From contig JAVYIG010007173.1 of assembly GCA_035222895.1 (NCBI GenBank), positions 42,047-106,046 of the forward strand: a DNA stretch of 64,000 nucleotides, written 5' to 3'. Under the pieces are notes generated by a model. The model saw nothing but the letters and a program-made list of their open reading frames with translations. It did no database searches and had not been told where the DNA came from. Numbering within the stretch: position 1 is the stretch's first letter; every line of letters starts with the position of its first letter. Made by a program: the position numbers and the translations under genes. Origin of the DNA: Strongylocentrotus droebachiensis. Lineage: Eukaryota > Echinodermata > Echinoidea > Camarodonta > Strongylocentrotidae. Positions 12,701-27,700 of this stretch are shown piece by piece.

Positions 12701-15700
12701 TTAACATGGTTAGCAGCAGATTTTTGGCATTTGGACAAGGCATTTATCAGGTGTGACTAATACTTAAAGCTGCTAACAGAGGCAAAAACCACATGACTTT
12801 CCGTCGTTACCGGATCCTTCAAAGTAGAATAGTATATCTTGATTCATACCCTGAACAAAACTTGACCTAAACTGGTAATATGCCTGGTGTAGTACCTGGT
12901 GTGGTTCCCGGAGTTGTTCCCGGTGTTGTAGCTGGCGTTGTTACAAGTGTTGTAAAAGGAGTTGTTTCAAGCGTCGTTCCTGGCGTTGTTACAGGTGTCG
13001 TTCCAAATGTTGTCCCTGACGTTGTTCCTGTGGTTGTTCCCAGTGTTGTTCCTGAGAGATAAATGTAATGTTATTCAAATTACTAAAGAACTATATACTT
13101 ATGTTCAAGATTTCTGCGCATCATTTTACATAGTTATCAGAAGCTGTTTGGCATTAGATATGATACTGTGACAAACACCTTAAGCTGCTTATAGAGGCAA
13201 TAACCACTTGACACTCCGAGAACCCAAATTATTGAAAGTACTATAGTGTGTTTGATTTTAAACCCCTAAACAAAACATGATCTAACCTAATGTTGTGTCT
13301 GGTGTAGTACCTGATGTGGTTCCCGGTGTTGTGCCAGGTGGTGTTCCTGATGTTGTCCCAGGTGTTGTAGATGACGTTGTCACAGGTGTTGTTCCAGGTG
13401 TTGTTCCAGGGGTTGTTCCAGGTGTTGTTCCAATGGTTGTTCCCAGTGATGTTCCTGAGGGATAAATTTAATTTTATACGAATTACTATGGAACTATATA
13501 CCTACATTCAGATTTTTTAGCGCTTAATTTAAAATGGTTTATAGCAGCAGCTTTTTGGCATTGGACATGGCATTTATCAGGTGTGACTAATACTTAAAAT
13601 TGCTAACAGAGGCAAAAACCACATGACTTTCCGTCGTAACCGAATCCTTAAAAGTACAATAGTATGTCTAGATTCATAACCTACACAAAACTTGACCTAA
13701 CCTGGTAATGTGCCTGGTGTAGTACCTGGTGTGGTTCCCGGAGTTGTTCCCGGTGTTGTAGCTGGCGTTGTTATAAGTGTTGTTAAAAGAGTTGTTCCGG
13801 GCGTCGTTCTAGGCATTGTTACCGGTGTTGTAGCTGGCGATGTTACAAGTGTTGTTAAAGGAGTTGTTCCGGGCGTCGTTCCTGGCGTTGTTACAGGTGT
13901 TGTTAAAGGAGTTGTTCCGGGCGTCGTACCAGGCGTTGTTACCGGTGTTGTTTCAAATGTGGTTCCTGACGTTGTTCCTGTGGTTGTTCCCAGTGTTGTT
14001 CCTGAGGGATAAATTTAATGTTATTCAAATTACTAAAGAACTATATAATTATGTTCAAGATGTCTGTGCATCATTTTACATAGTTATCAGAAGCTTTTTA
14101 GCATTAGATATGATACTGTGACAAATATCTTACGCTGCTTACAGAGGCGTTAACCACTTGACACTCCGAGAACCCAAATTATTGAAAGTTCTATAGTGTG
14201 TTTGATTTTAAACCCCTAAACAAAACTTGACCTAAACAAGTGTTGTGCCTGGTGTAGTACCTAGTGTTGTTCCCGGTGTTGTGCCAGGTGTTGTTCCAGA
14301 TGTTGTTCCAGGTGTTGTAGATGACGTTGTCACAGGTGTTGTTCCAGGGGTTGTTCCAGGTGTCGTTCTAATGATTGTTCCCAGTGTTGTTCCTGAGGGA
14401 TAAATTTAATGTTATACGAATTACTATAGAAGTATATACCTACATTCAGATTTTTAAGCTTAATTTAACATGGTTAGCAGCAGCTTTTTGGCATTTGGAC
14501 ATGGTATTTATCAGGTGTGACTAATACTTAAAGCTGCTAACAGAGGCAAAAACCACATGACTTTCCGTCGTAACCGGATCCTTCAAAGTAGAATAGTATA
14601 TCTAGATTCATACCCTGAACAAAACTTGACCTAAACTGGTAATATGCCTGGTGTAGTACCTGGTGTGGTTCCCGGAGTTGTTCCCGGTGTTGTAGCTGGC
14701 GTTGTTACAAGTGTTGTTAAAGGAGTTGTTTCGGGCGTCGTTCCTGGCGTTGTTACAGGTGTCGTTCCAAATGTTGTCCCTGACGTTGTTCCTGTGGTTG
14801 TTCCCAGTGTTGTTCCTGAGGGATAAATGTAATGTTATTCAAATTACTAAAGAACTATATACTTATGTTCAAGATTTCTGCGCATCATTTTACATAGTTA
14901 TCAGAAGCTGTTTGGTATTAGATATGATACTGTGACAAACACCTTAAGCTGCTTACAGAGGCAATAACCACTTGACACTCCGAGAACCCAAATTATTGAA
15001 AGTACTATAGTGTGTTTGATTTTAAACCCCTAAACAAAACATGATCTAACCTAATGTTGTGTCTGGTGTAGTACCTGATGTGGTTCCCGGTGTTGTGCCA
15101 GGTGGTGTTCCTGATGTTGTCCCAGGTGTTGTAGATGACGTTGTCACAGGTGTTGTTCCAGGTGTTGTTCCAGGGGTTGTTCCAGGTGTTGTTCCAATGG
15201 TTGTTCCCAGTGATGTTCCTGAGGGATAAATTTAATGTTATACGAATTACTATAGAACTATATACCTACATTCAGATTTTTAAGCTTAATTTAACATGGT
15301 TAGCAGCAGCTTTTTGGCATTTGGACATGGCATTTATCAGGTGTGACTAATACTTAAAGCTGCTAACAGAGGCAAAAACCACATGACTTTCCGTCGTAAC
15401 CGGATCCTTAAAAGTAAAATAGTATGTCTAGAATTATACCCTCAACAAAACTTGACCTAACCTGGTAATGTGCCTGGTGTAGTACCTAATGTGGTTCCCG
15501 GAGTTGTTCCCGGTGTTGTAGCTGGCGATGTTACAAGTGTTGTTAAAGGAGTTGTTCCGGGCGTCGTTCCTGGCGTTGTTACAGGTGTTGTTAAAGGAGT
15601 TGTTCCGGGCGTCGTACCAGGCGTTGTTACCGGTGTTGTTTCAAACGTGGTTCCTGACGTTGTTCCTGTGGTTGTTCCCAGTGTTGTTCCTGAGGGATAA

Positions 15701-18700
15701 ATTTAATGTTATTCAAATTACTAAAGAACTATATAATTATGTTCAAGATGTCTGTGCATCATTTTACATAGTTATCAGAAGCTTTTTAGCATTAGATATG
15801 ATACTGTGACAAATATCTTACGCTGCTTACAGAGGCATTAACCACTTGACACTCCGAGAACCCAAATTATTGAAAGTTCTATAGTGTGTTTGATTTTAAA
15901 CCCCTAAACAAAACTTGACCTAACCAAGTGTTGTGCCTGGTGTAGTACCTAGTGTTGTTCCCGGTGTTGTGCCAGGTGTTGTTCCAGATGTTGTTCCAGG
16001 TGTTGTAGATGACGTTGTCACAGGTGTTGTTCCATGGGTTGTTCCAGGTGTCGTTCTAAAGATTGTTCCCAGTGTTGTTCCTGAGGGATACATTTAATGT
16101 TATACGAATTACTATAGAACTATATACCTACATTAAGATTTTTAAGCTTAATTTAACATGGTTAGCAGCAGCTTTTTGGCATTTGGACATGGCATTTATC
16201 AGGTGTGACTAATACTTAAAGCTGCTAACAGAGGCAAAAACCACATGACTTTCCGTCGTAACCGGATCCTTAAAAGTAAAATAGTATGTCTAGAATTATA
16301 CCCTCAACAAAACTTGACCTAACCTGGTAATGTGCCTGGTGTAGTACCTAATGTGGTTCCCGGAGTTGTTCCCGGTGTTGTAGCTGGCGATGTTACAAGT
16401 GTTGTTAAAGGAGTTGTTCCGGGCGTCGTTCCTGGCGTTGTTACAGGTGTTGTTAAAGGAGTTGTTCCGGGCGTCGTACCAGGCGTTGTTACCGGTGTTG
16501 TTTCAAACGTGGTTCCTGACGTTGTTCCTGTGGTTGTTCCCAGTGTTGTTCCTGAGGGATAAATTTAATGTTATTCAAATTACTAAAGAACTATATAATT
16601 ATGTTCAAGATGTCTGTGCATCATTTTACATAGTTATCAGAAGCTTTTTAGCATTAGATATGATACTGTGACAAATATCTTACGCTGCTTACAGAGGCAT
16701 TAACCACTTGACACTCCGAGAACCCAAATTATTGAAAGTTCTATAGTGTGTTTGATTTTAAACCCCTAAACAAAACTTGACCTAACCAAGTGTTGTGCCT
16801 GGTGTAGTACCTAGTGTTGTTCCCGGTGTTGTGCCAGGTGTTGTTCCAGATGTTGTTCCAGGTGTTGTAGATGACGTTGTCACAGGTGTTGTTCCAGGGG
16901 TTGTTCCAGGTGTCGTTCTAAAGATTGTTCCCAGTGTTGTTCCTGAGGGATACATTTAATGTTATACGAATTACTATAGAACTATATACCTACATTAAGA
17001 TTTTTAAGCTTAATTTAACATGGTTAGCAGCAGCTTTTTGGCATTTGGACATGGCATTTATCAGGTGTGACTAATACTTAAAGCTGCTAACAGAGGCAAA
17101 AACCACATGACTTTCCGTCGTAACCGGATCCTTAAAAGTAAAATAGTATGTCTAGAATTATACCCTCAACAAAACTTGACCTAACCTGGTAATGTGCCTG
17201 GTGTAGTACCTAATGTGGTTCCCGGAGTTGTTCCCGGTGTTGTAGCTGGCGATGTTACAAGTGTTGTTAAAGGAGTTGTTCCGGGCGTCGTTCCTGGCGT
17301 TGTTACAGGTGTTGTTAAAGGAGTTGTTCCGGGCGTCGTACCAGGCGTTGTTACCGGTGTTGTTTCAAACGTGGTTCCTGACGTTGTTCCTGTGGTTGTT
17401 CCCAGTGTTGTTCCTGAGGGATAAATTTAATGTTATTCAAATTACTAAAGAACTATATAATTATGTTCAAGATGTCTGTGCATCATTTTACATAGTTATC
17501 AGAAGCTTTTTAGCATTAGATATGATACTGTGACAAATATCTTACGCTGCTTACAGAGGCATTAACCACTTGACACTCCGAGAACCCAAATTATTGAAAG
17601 TTCTATAGTGTGTTTGATTTTAAACCCCTAAACAAAACTTGACCTAACCAAGTGTTGTGCCTGGTGTAGTACCTAGTGTTGTTCCCGGTGTTGTGCCAGG
17701 TGGTGTTCCAGATGTTGTTCCAGGTGTTGTAGATGACGTTGTCACAGGTGTTGTTCCATGGGTTGTTCCAGGTGTCGTTCTAAAGATTGTTCCCAGTGTT
17801 GTTCCTGAGGGATACATTTAATGTTATACGAATTACTATAGAACTATATACCTACATTAAGATTTTTAAGCTTAATTTAACATGGTTAGCAGCAGCTTTT
17901 TGGCATTTGGACATGGCATTTATCAGGTGTGACTAATACTTAAAGCTGCTAACAGAGGCAAAAACCACATGACTTTCCGTCGTAACCGGATCCTTAAAAG
18001 TAAAATAGTATGTCTAGAATTATACCCTCAACAAAACTTGACCTAACCTGGTAATGTGCCTGGTGTAGTACCTAATGTGGTTCCCGGAGTTGTTCCCGGT
18101 GTTGTAGCTGGCGATGTTACAAGTGTTGTTAAAGGAGTTGTTCCGGGCGTCGTTCCTGGCGTTGTTACAGGTGTTGTTAAAGGAGTTGTTCCGGGCGTCG
18201 TACCAGGCGTTGTTACCGGTGTTGTTTCAAACGTGGTTCCTGACGTTGTTCCTGTGGTTGTTCCCAGTGTTGTTCCTGAGGGATAAATTTAATGTTATTC
18301 AAATTACTAAAGAACTATATAATTATGTTCAAGATGTCTGTGCATCATTTTACATAGTTATCAGAAGCTTTTTAGCATTAGATATGATACTGTGACAAAT
18401 ATCTTACGCTGCTTACAGAGGCATTAACCACTTGACACTCCGAGAACCCAAATTATTGAAAGTTCTATAGTGTGTTTGATTTTAAACCCCTAAACAAAAC
18501 TTGACCTAACCAAGTGTTGTGCCTGGTGTAGTACCTAGTGTTGTTCCCGGTGTTGTGCCAGGTGTTGTTCCAGATGTTGTTCCAGGTGTTGTAGATGACG
18601 TTGTCACAGGTGTTGTTCCAGGGGTTGTTCCAGGTGTCGTTCTAAAGATTGTTCCCAGTGTTGTTCCTGAGGGATACATTTAATGTTATACGAATTACTA

Positions 18701-21700
18701 TAGAACTATATACCTACATTAAGATTTTTAAGCTTAATTTAACATGGTTAGCAGCAGCTTTTTGGCATTTGGACATGGCATTTATCAGGTGTGACTAATA
18801 CTTAAAGCTGCTAACAGAGGCAAAAACCACATGACTTTCCGTCGTAACCGGATCCTTAAAAGTAAAATAGTATGTCTAGAATTATACCCTCAACAAAACT
18901 TGACCTAACCTGGTAATGTGCCTGGTGTAGTACCTAATGTGGTTCCCGGAGTTGTTCCCGGTGTTGTAGCTGGCGATGTTACAAGTGTTGTTAAAGGAGT
19001 TGTTCCGGGCGTCGTTCCTGGCGTTGTTACAGGTGTTGTTAAAGGAGTTGTTCCGGGCGTCGTACCAGGCGTTGTTACCGGTGTTGTTTCAAACGTGGTT
19101 CCTGACGTTGTTCCTGTGGTTGTTCCCAGTGTTGTTCCTGAGGGATAAATTTAATGTTATTCAAATTACTAAAGAACTATATAATTATGTTCAAGATGTC
19201 TGTGCATCATTTTACATAGTTATCAGAAGCTTTTTAGCATTAGATATGATACTGTGACAAATATCTTACGCTGCTTACAGAGGCATTAACCACTTGACAC
19301 TCCGAGAACCCAAATTATTGAAAGTTCTATAGTGTGTTTGATTTTAAACCCCTAAACAAAACTTGACCTAACCAAGTGTTGTGCCTGGTGTAGTACCTAG
19401 TGTTGGTCCCGGTGTTGTGCCAGGTGTTGTTCCAGATGTTGTTCCAGGTGTTGTAGATGACGTTGTCACAGGTGTTGTTCCAGGGGTTGTTCCAGGTGTC
19501 GTTCTAAAGATTGTTCCCAGTGTTGTTCCTGAGGGATACATTTAATGTTATACGAATTACTATAGAACTATATACCTACATTAAGATTTTTAAGCTTAAT
19601 TTAACATGGTTAGCAGCAGCTTTTTGGCATTTGGACATGGCATTTATCAGGTGTGACTAATACTTAAAGCTGCTAACAGAGGCAAAAACCACATGACTTT
19701 CCGTCGTAACCGGATCCTTAAAAGTAAAATAGTATGTCTAGAATTATACCCTCAACAAAACTTGACCTAACCTGGTAATGTGCCTGGTGTAGTACCTAAT
19801 GTGGTTCCCGGAGTTGTTCCCGGTGTCGTAGCTGGCGATGTTACAAGTGTTGTTAAAGGAGTTGTTCCGGGCGTCGTACCAGGCGTTGTTACCGGTGTTG
19901 TTTCAAACGTGGTTCCTGACGTTGTTCCTGTGGTTGTTCCCAGTGTTGTTCCTGAGGGATAAATTTAATGTTATTCAAATTACTAAAGAACTATATAATT
20001 ATGTTCAAGATGTCTGTGCATCATTTTACATAGTTATCAGAAGCTTTTTAGCATTAGATATGATACTGTGACAAATATCTTACGCTGCTTACAGAGGCAT
20101 TAACCACTTGACACTCCGAGAACCCAAATTATTGAAAGTTCTATAGTGTGTTTGATTTTAAACCCCTAAACAAAACTTGACCTAACCAAGTGTTGTGCCT
20201 GGTGTAGTACCTAGTGTTGTTCCCGGTGTTGTGCCAGGTGTTGTTCCATATGTTGTTCCAGGTGTTGTAGATGACGTTGTCACAGGTGTTGTTCCAGGGG
20301 TTGTTCCAGGTGTCGTTCTAAAGATTGTTCCCAGTGTTGTTCCTGAGGGATACATTTAATGTTATACGAATTACTATAGAACTATATACCTACATTAAGA
20401 TTTTTAAGCTTAATTTAACATGGTTAGCAGCAGCTTTTTGGCATTTGGACATGGCATTTATCAGGTGTGACTAATACTTAAAGCTGCTAACAGAGGCAAA
20501 AACCACATGACTTTCCGTCGTAACCGGATCCTTAAAAGTAAAATAGTATGTCTAGAATTATACCCTCAACAAAACTTGACCTAACCTGGTAATGTGCCTG
20601 GTGTAGTACCTAATGTGGTTCCCGGAGTTGTTCCCGGTGTTGTAGCTGGCGATGTTACAAGTGTTGTTAAAGGAGTTGTTCCGGGCGTCGTTCCTGGCGT
20701 TGTTACAGGTGTTGTTAAAGGAGTTGTTCCGGGCGTCGTACCAGGCGTTGTTACCGGTGTTGTTTCAAACGTGGTTCCTGACGTTGTTCCTGTGGTTGTT
20801 CCCAGTGTTGTTCCTGAGGGATAAATTTAATGTTATTCAAATTACTAAAGAACTATATAATTATGTTCAAGATGTCTGTGCATCATTTTACATAGTTATC
20901 AGAAGCTTTTTAGCATTAGATATGATACTGTGACAAATATCTTACGCTGCTTACAGAGGCATTAACCACTTGACACTCCGAGAACCCAAATTATTGAAAG
21001 TTCTATAGTGTGTTTGATTTTAAACCCCTAAACAAAACTTGACCTAACCAAGTGTTGTGCCTGGTGTAGTACCTAGTGTTGTTCCCGGTGTTGTGCCAGG
21101 TGTTGTTCCAGATGTTGTTCCAGGTGTTGTAGATGACGTTGTCACAGGTGTTGTTCCAGGGGTTGTTCCAGGTGTCGTTCTAAAGATTGTTCCCAGTGTT
21201 GTTCCTGAGGGATACATTTAATGTTATACGAATTACTATAGAACTATATACCTACATTCAGATTTTTAAGCTTAATTTAACATGGTTAGCAGCAGCTTTT
21301 TGGCATTTGGACATGGCATTTATCAGGTGTGACTAATACTTAAAGCTGCTAACAGAGGCAAAAACCACATGACTTTCCGTCGTAACCGGATCCTTAAAAG
21401 TAAAATAGTATGTCTAGAATTATACCCTCAACAAAACTTGACCTAACCTGGTAATGTGCCTGGTGTAGTACCTAATGTGGTTCCCGGAGTTGTTCCCGGT
21501 GTTGTAGCTGGCGATGTTACAAGTGTTGTTAAAGGAGTTGTTCCGGGCGTCGTTCCTGGCGTTGTTACAGGTGTTGTTAAAGGAGTTGTTCCGGGCGTCG
21601 TACCAGGCGTTGTTACCGGTGTTGTTTCAAACGTGGTTCCTGACGTTGTTCCTGTGGTTGTTCCCAGTGTTGTTCCTGAGGGATAAATTTAATGTTATTC

Positions 21701-24700
21701 AAATTACTAAAGAACTATATAATTATGTTCAAGATGTCTGTGCATCATTTTACATAGTTATCAGAAGCTTTTTAGCATTAGATATGATACTGTGACAAAT
21801 ATCTTACGCTGCTTACAGAGGCATTAACCACTTGACACTCCGAGAACCCAAATTATTGAAAGTTCTATAGTGTGTTTGATTTTAAACCCCTAAACAAAAC
21901 TTGACCTAACCAAGTGTTGTGCCTGGTGTAGTACCTAGTGTTGTTCCCGGTGTTGTGCCATCTGTTGTTCCAGATGTTGTTCCAGGTGTTGTAGATGACG
22001 TTGTCACAGGTGTTGTTCCAGGGGTTGTTCCAGGTGTCGTTCTAAAGATTGTTCCCAGTGTTGTTCCTGAGGGATACATTTAATGTTATACGAATTACTA
22101 TAGAACTATATACCTACATTAAGATTTTTAAGCTTAATTTAACATGGTTAGCAGCAGCTTTTTGGCATTTGGACATGGCATTTATCAGGTGTGACTAATA
22201 CTTAAAGCTGCTAACAGAGGCAAAAACCACATGACTTTCCGTCGTAACCGGATCCTTAAAAGTAAAATAGTATGTCTAGAATTATACCCTCAACAAAACT
22301 TGACCTAACCTGGTAATGTGCCTGGTGTAGTACCTAATGTGGTTCCCGGAGTTGTTCCCGGTGTTGTAGCTGGCGATGTTACAAGTGTTGTTAAAGGAGT
22401 TGTTCCGGGCGTCGTTCCTGGCGTTGTTACAGGTGTTGTTAAAGGAGTTGTTCCGGGCGTCGTACCAGGCGTTGTTACCGGTGTTGTTTCAAACGTGGTT
22501 CCTGACGTTGTTCCCAGTGTTGTTCCTGAGGGATAAATTTAATGTTATTCAAATTACTAAAGAACTATATAATTATGTTCAAGATGTCTGTGCATCATTT
22601 TACATAGTTATCAGAAGCTTTTTAGCATTAGATATGATACTGTGACAAATATCTTACGCTGCTTACAGAGGCATTAACCACTTGACACTCCGAGAACCCA
22701 AATTATTGAAAGTTCTATAGTGTGTTTGATTTTAAACCCCTAAACAAAACTTGACCTAACCAAGTGTTGTGCCTGGTGTAGTACCTAGTGTTGTTCCCGG
22801 TGTTGTGCCAGGTGTTGTTCCAGATGTTGTTCCAGGTGTTGTAGATGACGTTGTCACAGGTGTTGTTCCAGGGGTTGTTCCAGGTGTCGTTCTAAAGATT
22901 GTTCCCAGTGTTGTTCCTGAGGGATACATTTAATGTTATACGAATTACTATAGAACTATATACCTACATTCAGATTTTTAAGCTTAATTTAACATGGTTA
23001 GCAGCAGCTTTTTGGCATTTGGACATGGCATTTATCAGGTGTGACTAATACTTAAAGCTGCTAACAGAGGCAAAAACCACATGACTTTCCGTCGTAACCG
23101 GATCCTTAAAAGTAAAATAGTATGTCTAGAATTATACCCTCAACAAAACTTGACCTAACCTGGTAATGTGCCTGGTGTAGTACCTAATGTGGTTCCCGGA
23201 GTTGTTCCCGGTGTTGTAGCTGGCGATGTTACAAGTGTTGTTAAAGGAGTTGTTCCGGGCGTCGTTCCTGGCGTTGTTACAGGTGTTGTTAAAGGAGTTG
23301 TTCCGGGCGTCGTACCAGGCGTTGTTACCGGTGTTGTTTCAAACGTGGTTCCTGACGTTGTTCCTGTGGTTGTTCCCAGTGTTGTTCCTGAGGGATAAAT
23401 TTAATGTTATTCAAATTACTAAAGAACTATATAATTATGTTCAAGATGTCTGTGCATCATTTTACATAGTTATCAGAAGCTTTTTAGCATTAGATATGAT
23501 ACTGTGACAAATATCTTACGCTGCTTACAGAGGCATTAACCACTTGACACTCCGAGAACCCAAATTATTGAAAGTTCTATAGTGTGTTTGATTTTAAACC
23601 CCTAAACAAAACTTGACCTAACCAAGTGTTGTGCCTGGTGTAGTACCTAGTGTTGTTCCCGGTGTTGTGCCATCTGTTGTTCCAGATGTTGTTCCAGGTG
23701 TTGTAGATGACGTTGTCACAGGTGTTGTTCCAGGGGTTGTTCCAGGTGTCGTTCTAAAGATTGTTCCCAGTGTTGTTCCTGAGGGATACATTTAATGTTA
23801 TACGAATTACTATAGAACTATATACCTACATTAAGATTTTTAACCTTAATTTAACATGGTTAGCAGCAGCTTTTTGGCATTTGGACATGGCATTTATCAG
23901 GTGTGACTAATACTTAAAGCTGCTAACAGAGGCAAAAACCACATGACTTTCCGTCGTAACCGGATCCTTAAAAGTAAAATAGTATGTCTAGAATTATACC
24001 ATCAACAAAACTTGACCTAACCTGGTAATGTGCCTGGTGTAGTACCTAATGTGGTTCCCGGAGTTGTTCCCGGTGTTGTAGCTGGCGATGTTACAAGTGT
24101 TGTTAAAGGAGTTGTTCCGGGCGTCGTTCCTGGCGTTGTTACAGGTGTTGTTAAAGGAGTTGTTCCGGGCGTCGTACCAGGCGTTGTTACCGGTGTTGTT
24201 TCAAACGTGGTTCCTGACGTTGTTCCTGTGGTTGTTCCCAGTGTTGTTCCTGAGGGATAAATTTAATGTTATTCAAATTACTAAAGAACTATATAATTAT
24301 GTTCAAGATGTCTGTGCATCATTTTACATAGTTATCAGAAGCTTTTTAGCATTAGATATGATACTGTGACAAATATCTTACGCTGCTTACAGAGGCATTA
24401 ACCACTTGACACTCCGAGAACCCAAATTATTGAAAGTTCTATAGTGTGTTTGATTTTAAACCCCTAAACAAAACTTGACCTAACCAAGTGTTGTGCCTGG
24501 TGTAGTACCTAGTGTTGTTCCCGGTGTTGTGCCATCTGTTGTTCCAGATGTTGTTCCAGGTGTTGTAGATGACGTTGTCACAGGTGTTGTTCCAGGGGTT
24601 GTTCCAGGTGTCGTTCTAAAGATTGTTCCCAGTGTTGTTCCTGAGGGATACATTTAATGTTATACGAATTACTATAGAACTATATACCTACATTAAGATT

Positions 24701-27700
24701 TTTAAGCTTAATTTAACATGGTTAGCAGCAGCTTTTTGGCATTTGGACATGGCATTTATCAGGTGTGACTAATACTTAAAGCTGCTAACAGAGGCAAAAA
24801 CCACATGACTTTCCGTCGTAACCGGATCCTTAAAAGTAAAATAGTATGTCTAGAATTATACCCTCAACAAAACTTGACCTAACCTGGTAATGTGCCTGGT
24901 GTAGTACCTAATGTGGTTCCCGGAGTTGTTCCCGGTGTTGTAGCTGGCGATGTTACAAGTGTTGTTAAAGGAGTTGTTCCGGGCGTCGTTCCTGGCGTTG
25001 TTACAGGTGTTGTTAAAGGAGTTGTTCCGGGCGTCGTACCAGGCGTTGTTACCGGTGTTGTTTCAAACGTGGTTCCTGACGTTGTTCCTGTGGTTGTTCC
25101 CAGTGTTGTTCCTGAGGGATAAATTTAATGTTATTCAAATTACTAAAGAACTATATAATTATGTTCAAGATGTCTGTGCATCATTTTACATAGTTATCAG
25201 AAGCTTTTTAGCATTAGATATGATACTGTGACAAATATCTTACGCTGCTTACAGAGGCATTAACCACTTGACACTCCGAGAACCCAAATTATTGAAAGTT
25301 CTATAGTGTGTTTGATTTTAAACCCCTAAACAAAACTTGACCTAACCAAGTGTTGTGCCTGGTGTAGTACCTAGTGTTGTTCCCGGTGTTGTGCCATCTG
25401 TTGTTCCAGATGTTGTTCCAGGTGTTGTAGATGACGTTGTCACAGGTGTTGTTCCAGGGGTTGTTCCAGGTGTCGTTCTAAAGATTGTTCCCAGTGTTGT
25501 TCCTGAGGGATACATTTAATGTTATACGAATTACTATAGAACTATATACCTACATTAAGATTTTTAAGCTTAATTTAACATGGTTAGCAGCAGCTTTTTG
25601 GCATTTGGACATGGCATTTATCAGGTGTGACTAATACTTAAAGCTGCTAACAGAGGCAAAAACCACATGACTTTCCGTCGTAACCGGATCCTTAAAAGTA
25701 AAATAGTATGTCTAGAATTATACCCTCAACAAAACTTGACCTAACCTGGTAATGTGCCTGGTGTAGTACCTAATGTGGTTCCCGGAGTTGTTCCCGGTGT
25801 TGTAGCTGGCGATGTTACAAGTGTTGTTAAAGGAGTTGTTCCGGGCGTCGTTCCTGGCGTTGTTACAGGTGTTGTTAAAGGAGTTGTTCCGGGCGTCGTA
25901 CCAGGCGTTGTTACCGGTGTTGTTTCAAACGTGGTTCCTGACGTTGTTCCTGTGGTTGTTCCCAGTGTTGTTCCTGAGGGATAAATTTAATGTTATTCAA
26001 ATTACTAAAGAACTATATAATTATGTTCAAGATGTCTGTGCATCATTTTACATAGTTATCAGAAGCTTTTTAGCATTAGATATGATACTGTGACAAATAT
26101 CTTACGCTGCTTACAGAGGCATTAACCACTTGACACTCCGAGAACCCAAATTATTGAAAGTTCTATAGTGTGTTTGATTTTAAACCCCTAAACAAAACTT
26201 GACCTAACCAAGTGTTGTGCCTGGTGTAGTACCTAGTGTTGTTCCCGGTGTTGTGCCAGGTGTTGTTCCAGATGTTGTTCCAGGTGTTGTAGATGACGTT
26301 GTCACAGGTGTTGTTCCAGGGGTTGTTCCAGGTGTCGTTCTAAAGATTGTTCCCAGTGTTGTTCCTGAGGGATACATTTAATGTTATACGAATTACTATA
26401 GAACTATATACCTACATTCAGATTTTTAAGCTTAATTTAACATGGTTAGCAGCAGCTTTTTGGCATTTGGACATGGCATTTATCAGGTGTGACTAATACT
26501 TAAAGCTGCTAACAGAGGCAAAAACCACATGACTTTCCGTCGTAACCGGATCCTTAAAAGTAAAATAGTATGTCTAGAATTATACCCTCAACAAAACTTG
26601 ACCTAACCTGGTAATGTGCCTGGTGTAGTACCTAATGTGGTTCCCGGAGTTGTTCCCGGTGTTGTAGCTGGCGATGTTACAAGTGTTGTTAAAGGAGTTG
26701 TTCCGGGCGTCGTTCCTGGCGTTGTTACAGGTGTTGTTAAAGGAGTTGTTCCGGGCGTCGTACCAGGCGTTGTTACCGGTGTTGTTTCAAACGTGGTTCC
26801 TGACGTTGTTCCTGTGGTTGTTCCCAGTGTTGTTCCTGAGGGATAAATTTAATGTTATTCAAATTACTAAAGAACTATATAATTATGTTCAAGATGTCTG
26901 TGCATCATTTTACATAGTTATCAGAAGCTTTTTAGCATTAGATATGATACTGTGACAAATATCTTACGCTGCTTACAGAGGCATTAACCACTTGACACTC
27001 CGAGAACCCAAATTATTGAAAGTTCTATAGTGTGTTTGATTTTAAACCCCTAAACAAAACTTGACCTAACCAAGTGTTGTGCCTGGTGTAGTACCTAGTG
27101 TTGTTCCCGGTGTTGTGCCATCTGTTGTTCCAGATGTTGTTCCAGGTGTTGTAGATGACGTTGTCACAGGTGTTGTTCCAGGGGTTGTTCCAGGTGTCGT
27201 TCTAAAGATTGTTCCCAGTGTTGTTCCTGAGGGATACATTTAATGTTATACGAATTACTATAGAACTATATACCTACATTAAGATTTTTAACCTTAATTT
27301 AACATGGTTAGCAGCAGCTTTTTGGCATTTGGACATGGCATTTATCAGGTGTGACTAATACTTAAAGCTGCTAACAGAGGCAAAAACCACATGACTTTCC
27401 GTCGTAACCGGATCCTTAAAAGTAAAATAGTATGTCTAGAATTATACCATCAACAAAACTTGACCTAACCTGGTAATGTGCCTGGTGTAGTACCTAATGT
27501 GGTTCCCGGAGTTGTTCCCGGTGTTGTAGCTGGCGATGTTACAAGTGTTGTTAAAGGAGTTGTTCCGGGCGTCGTTCCTGGCGTTGTTACAGGTGTTGTT
27601 AAAGGAGTTGTTCCGGGCGTCGTACCAGGCGTTGTTACCGGTGTTGTTTCAAACGTGGTTCCTGACGTTGTTCCTGTGGTTGTTCCCAGTGTTGTTCCTG

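Larger units (their letters stand above)
2870..13616. repeat. Tandem segmental duplication, 5.37 kb x 2
   Basis: About 2870-8242 is repeated at about 8244-13616, including the truncated TTAA elements and every splice-site defect. Identity is near complete apart from homopolymer length. Confidence 0.85.
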
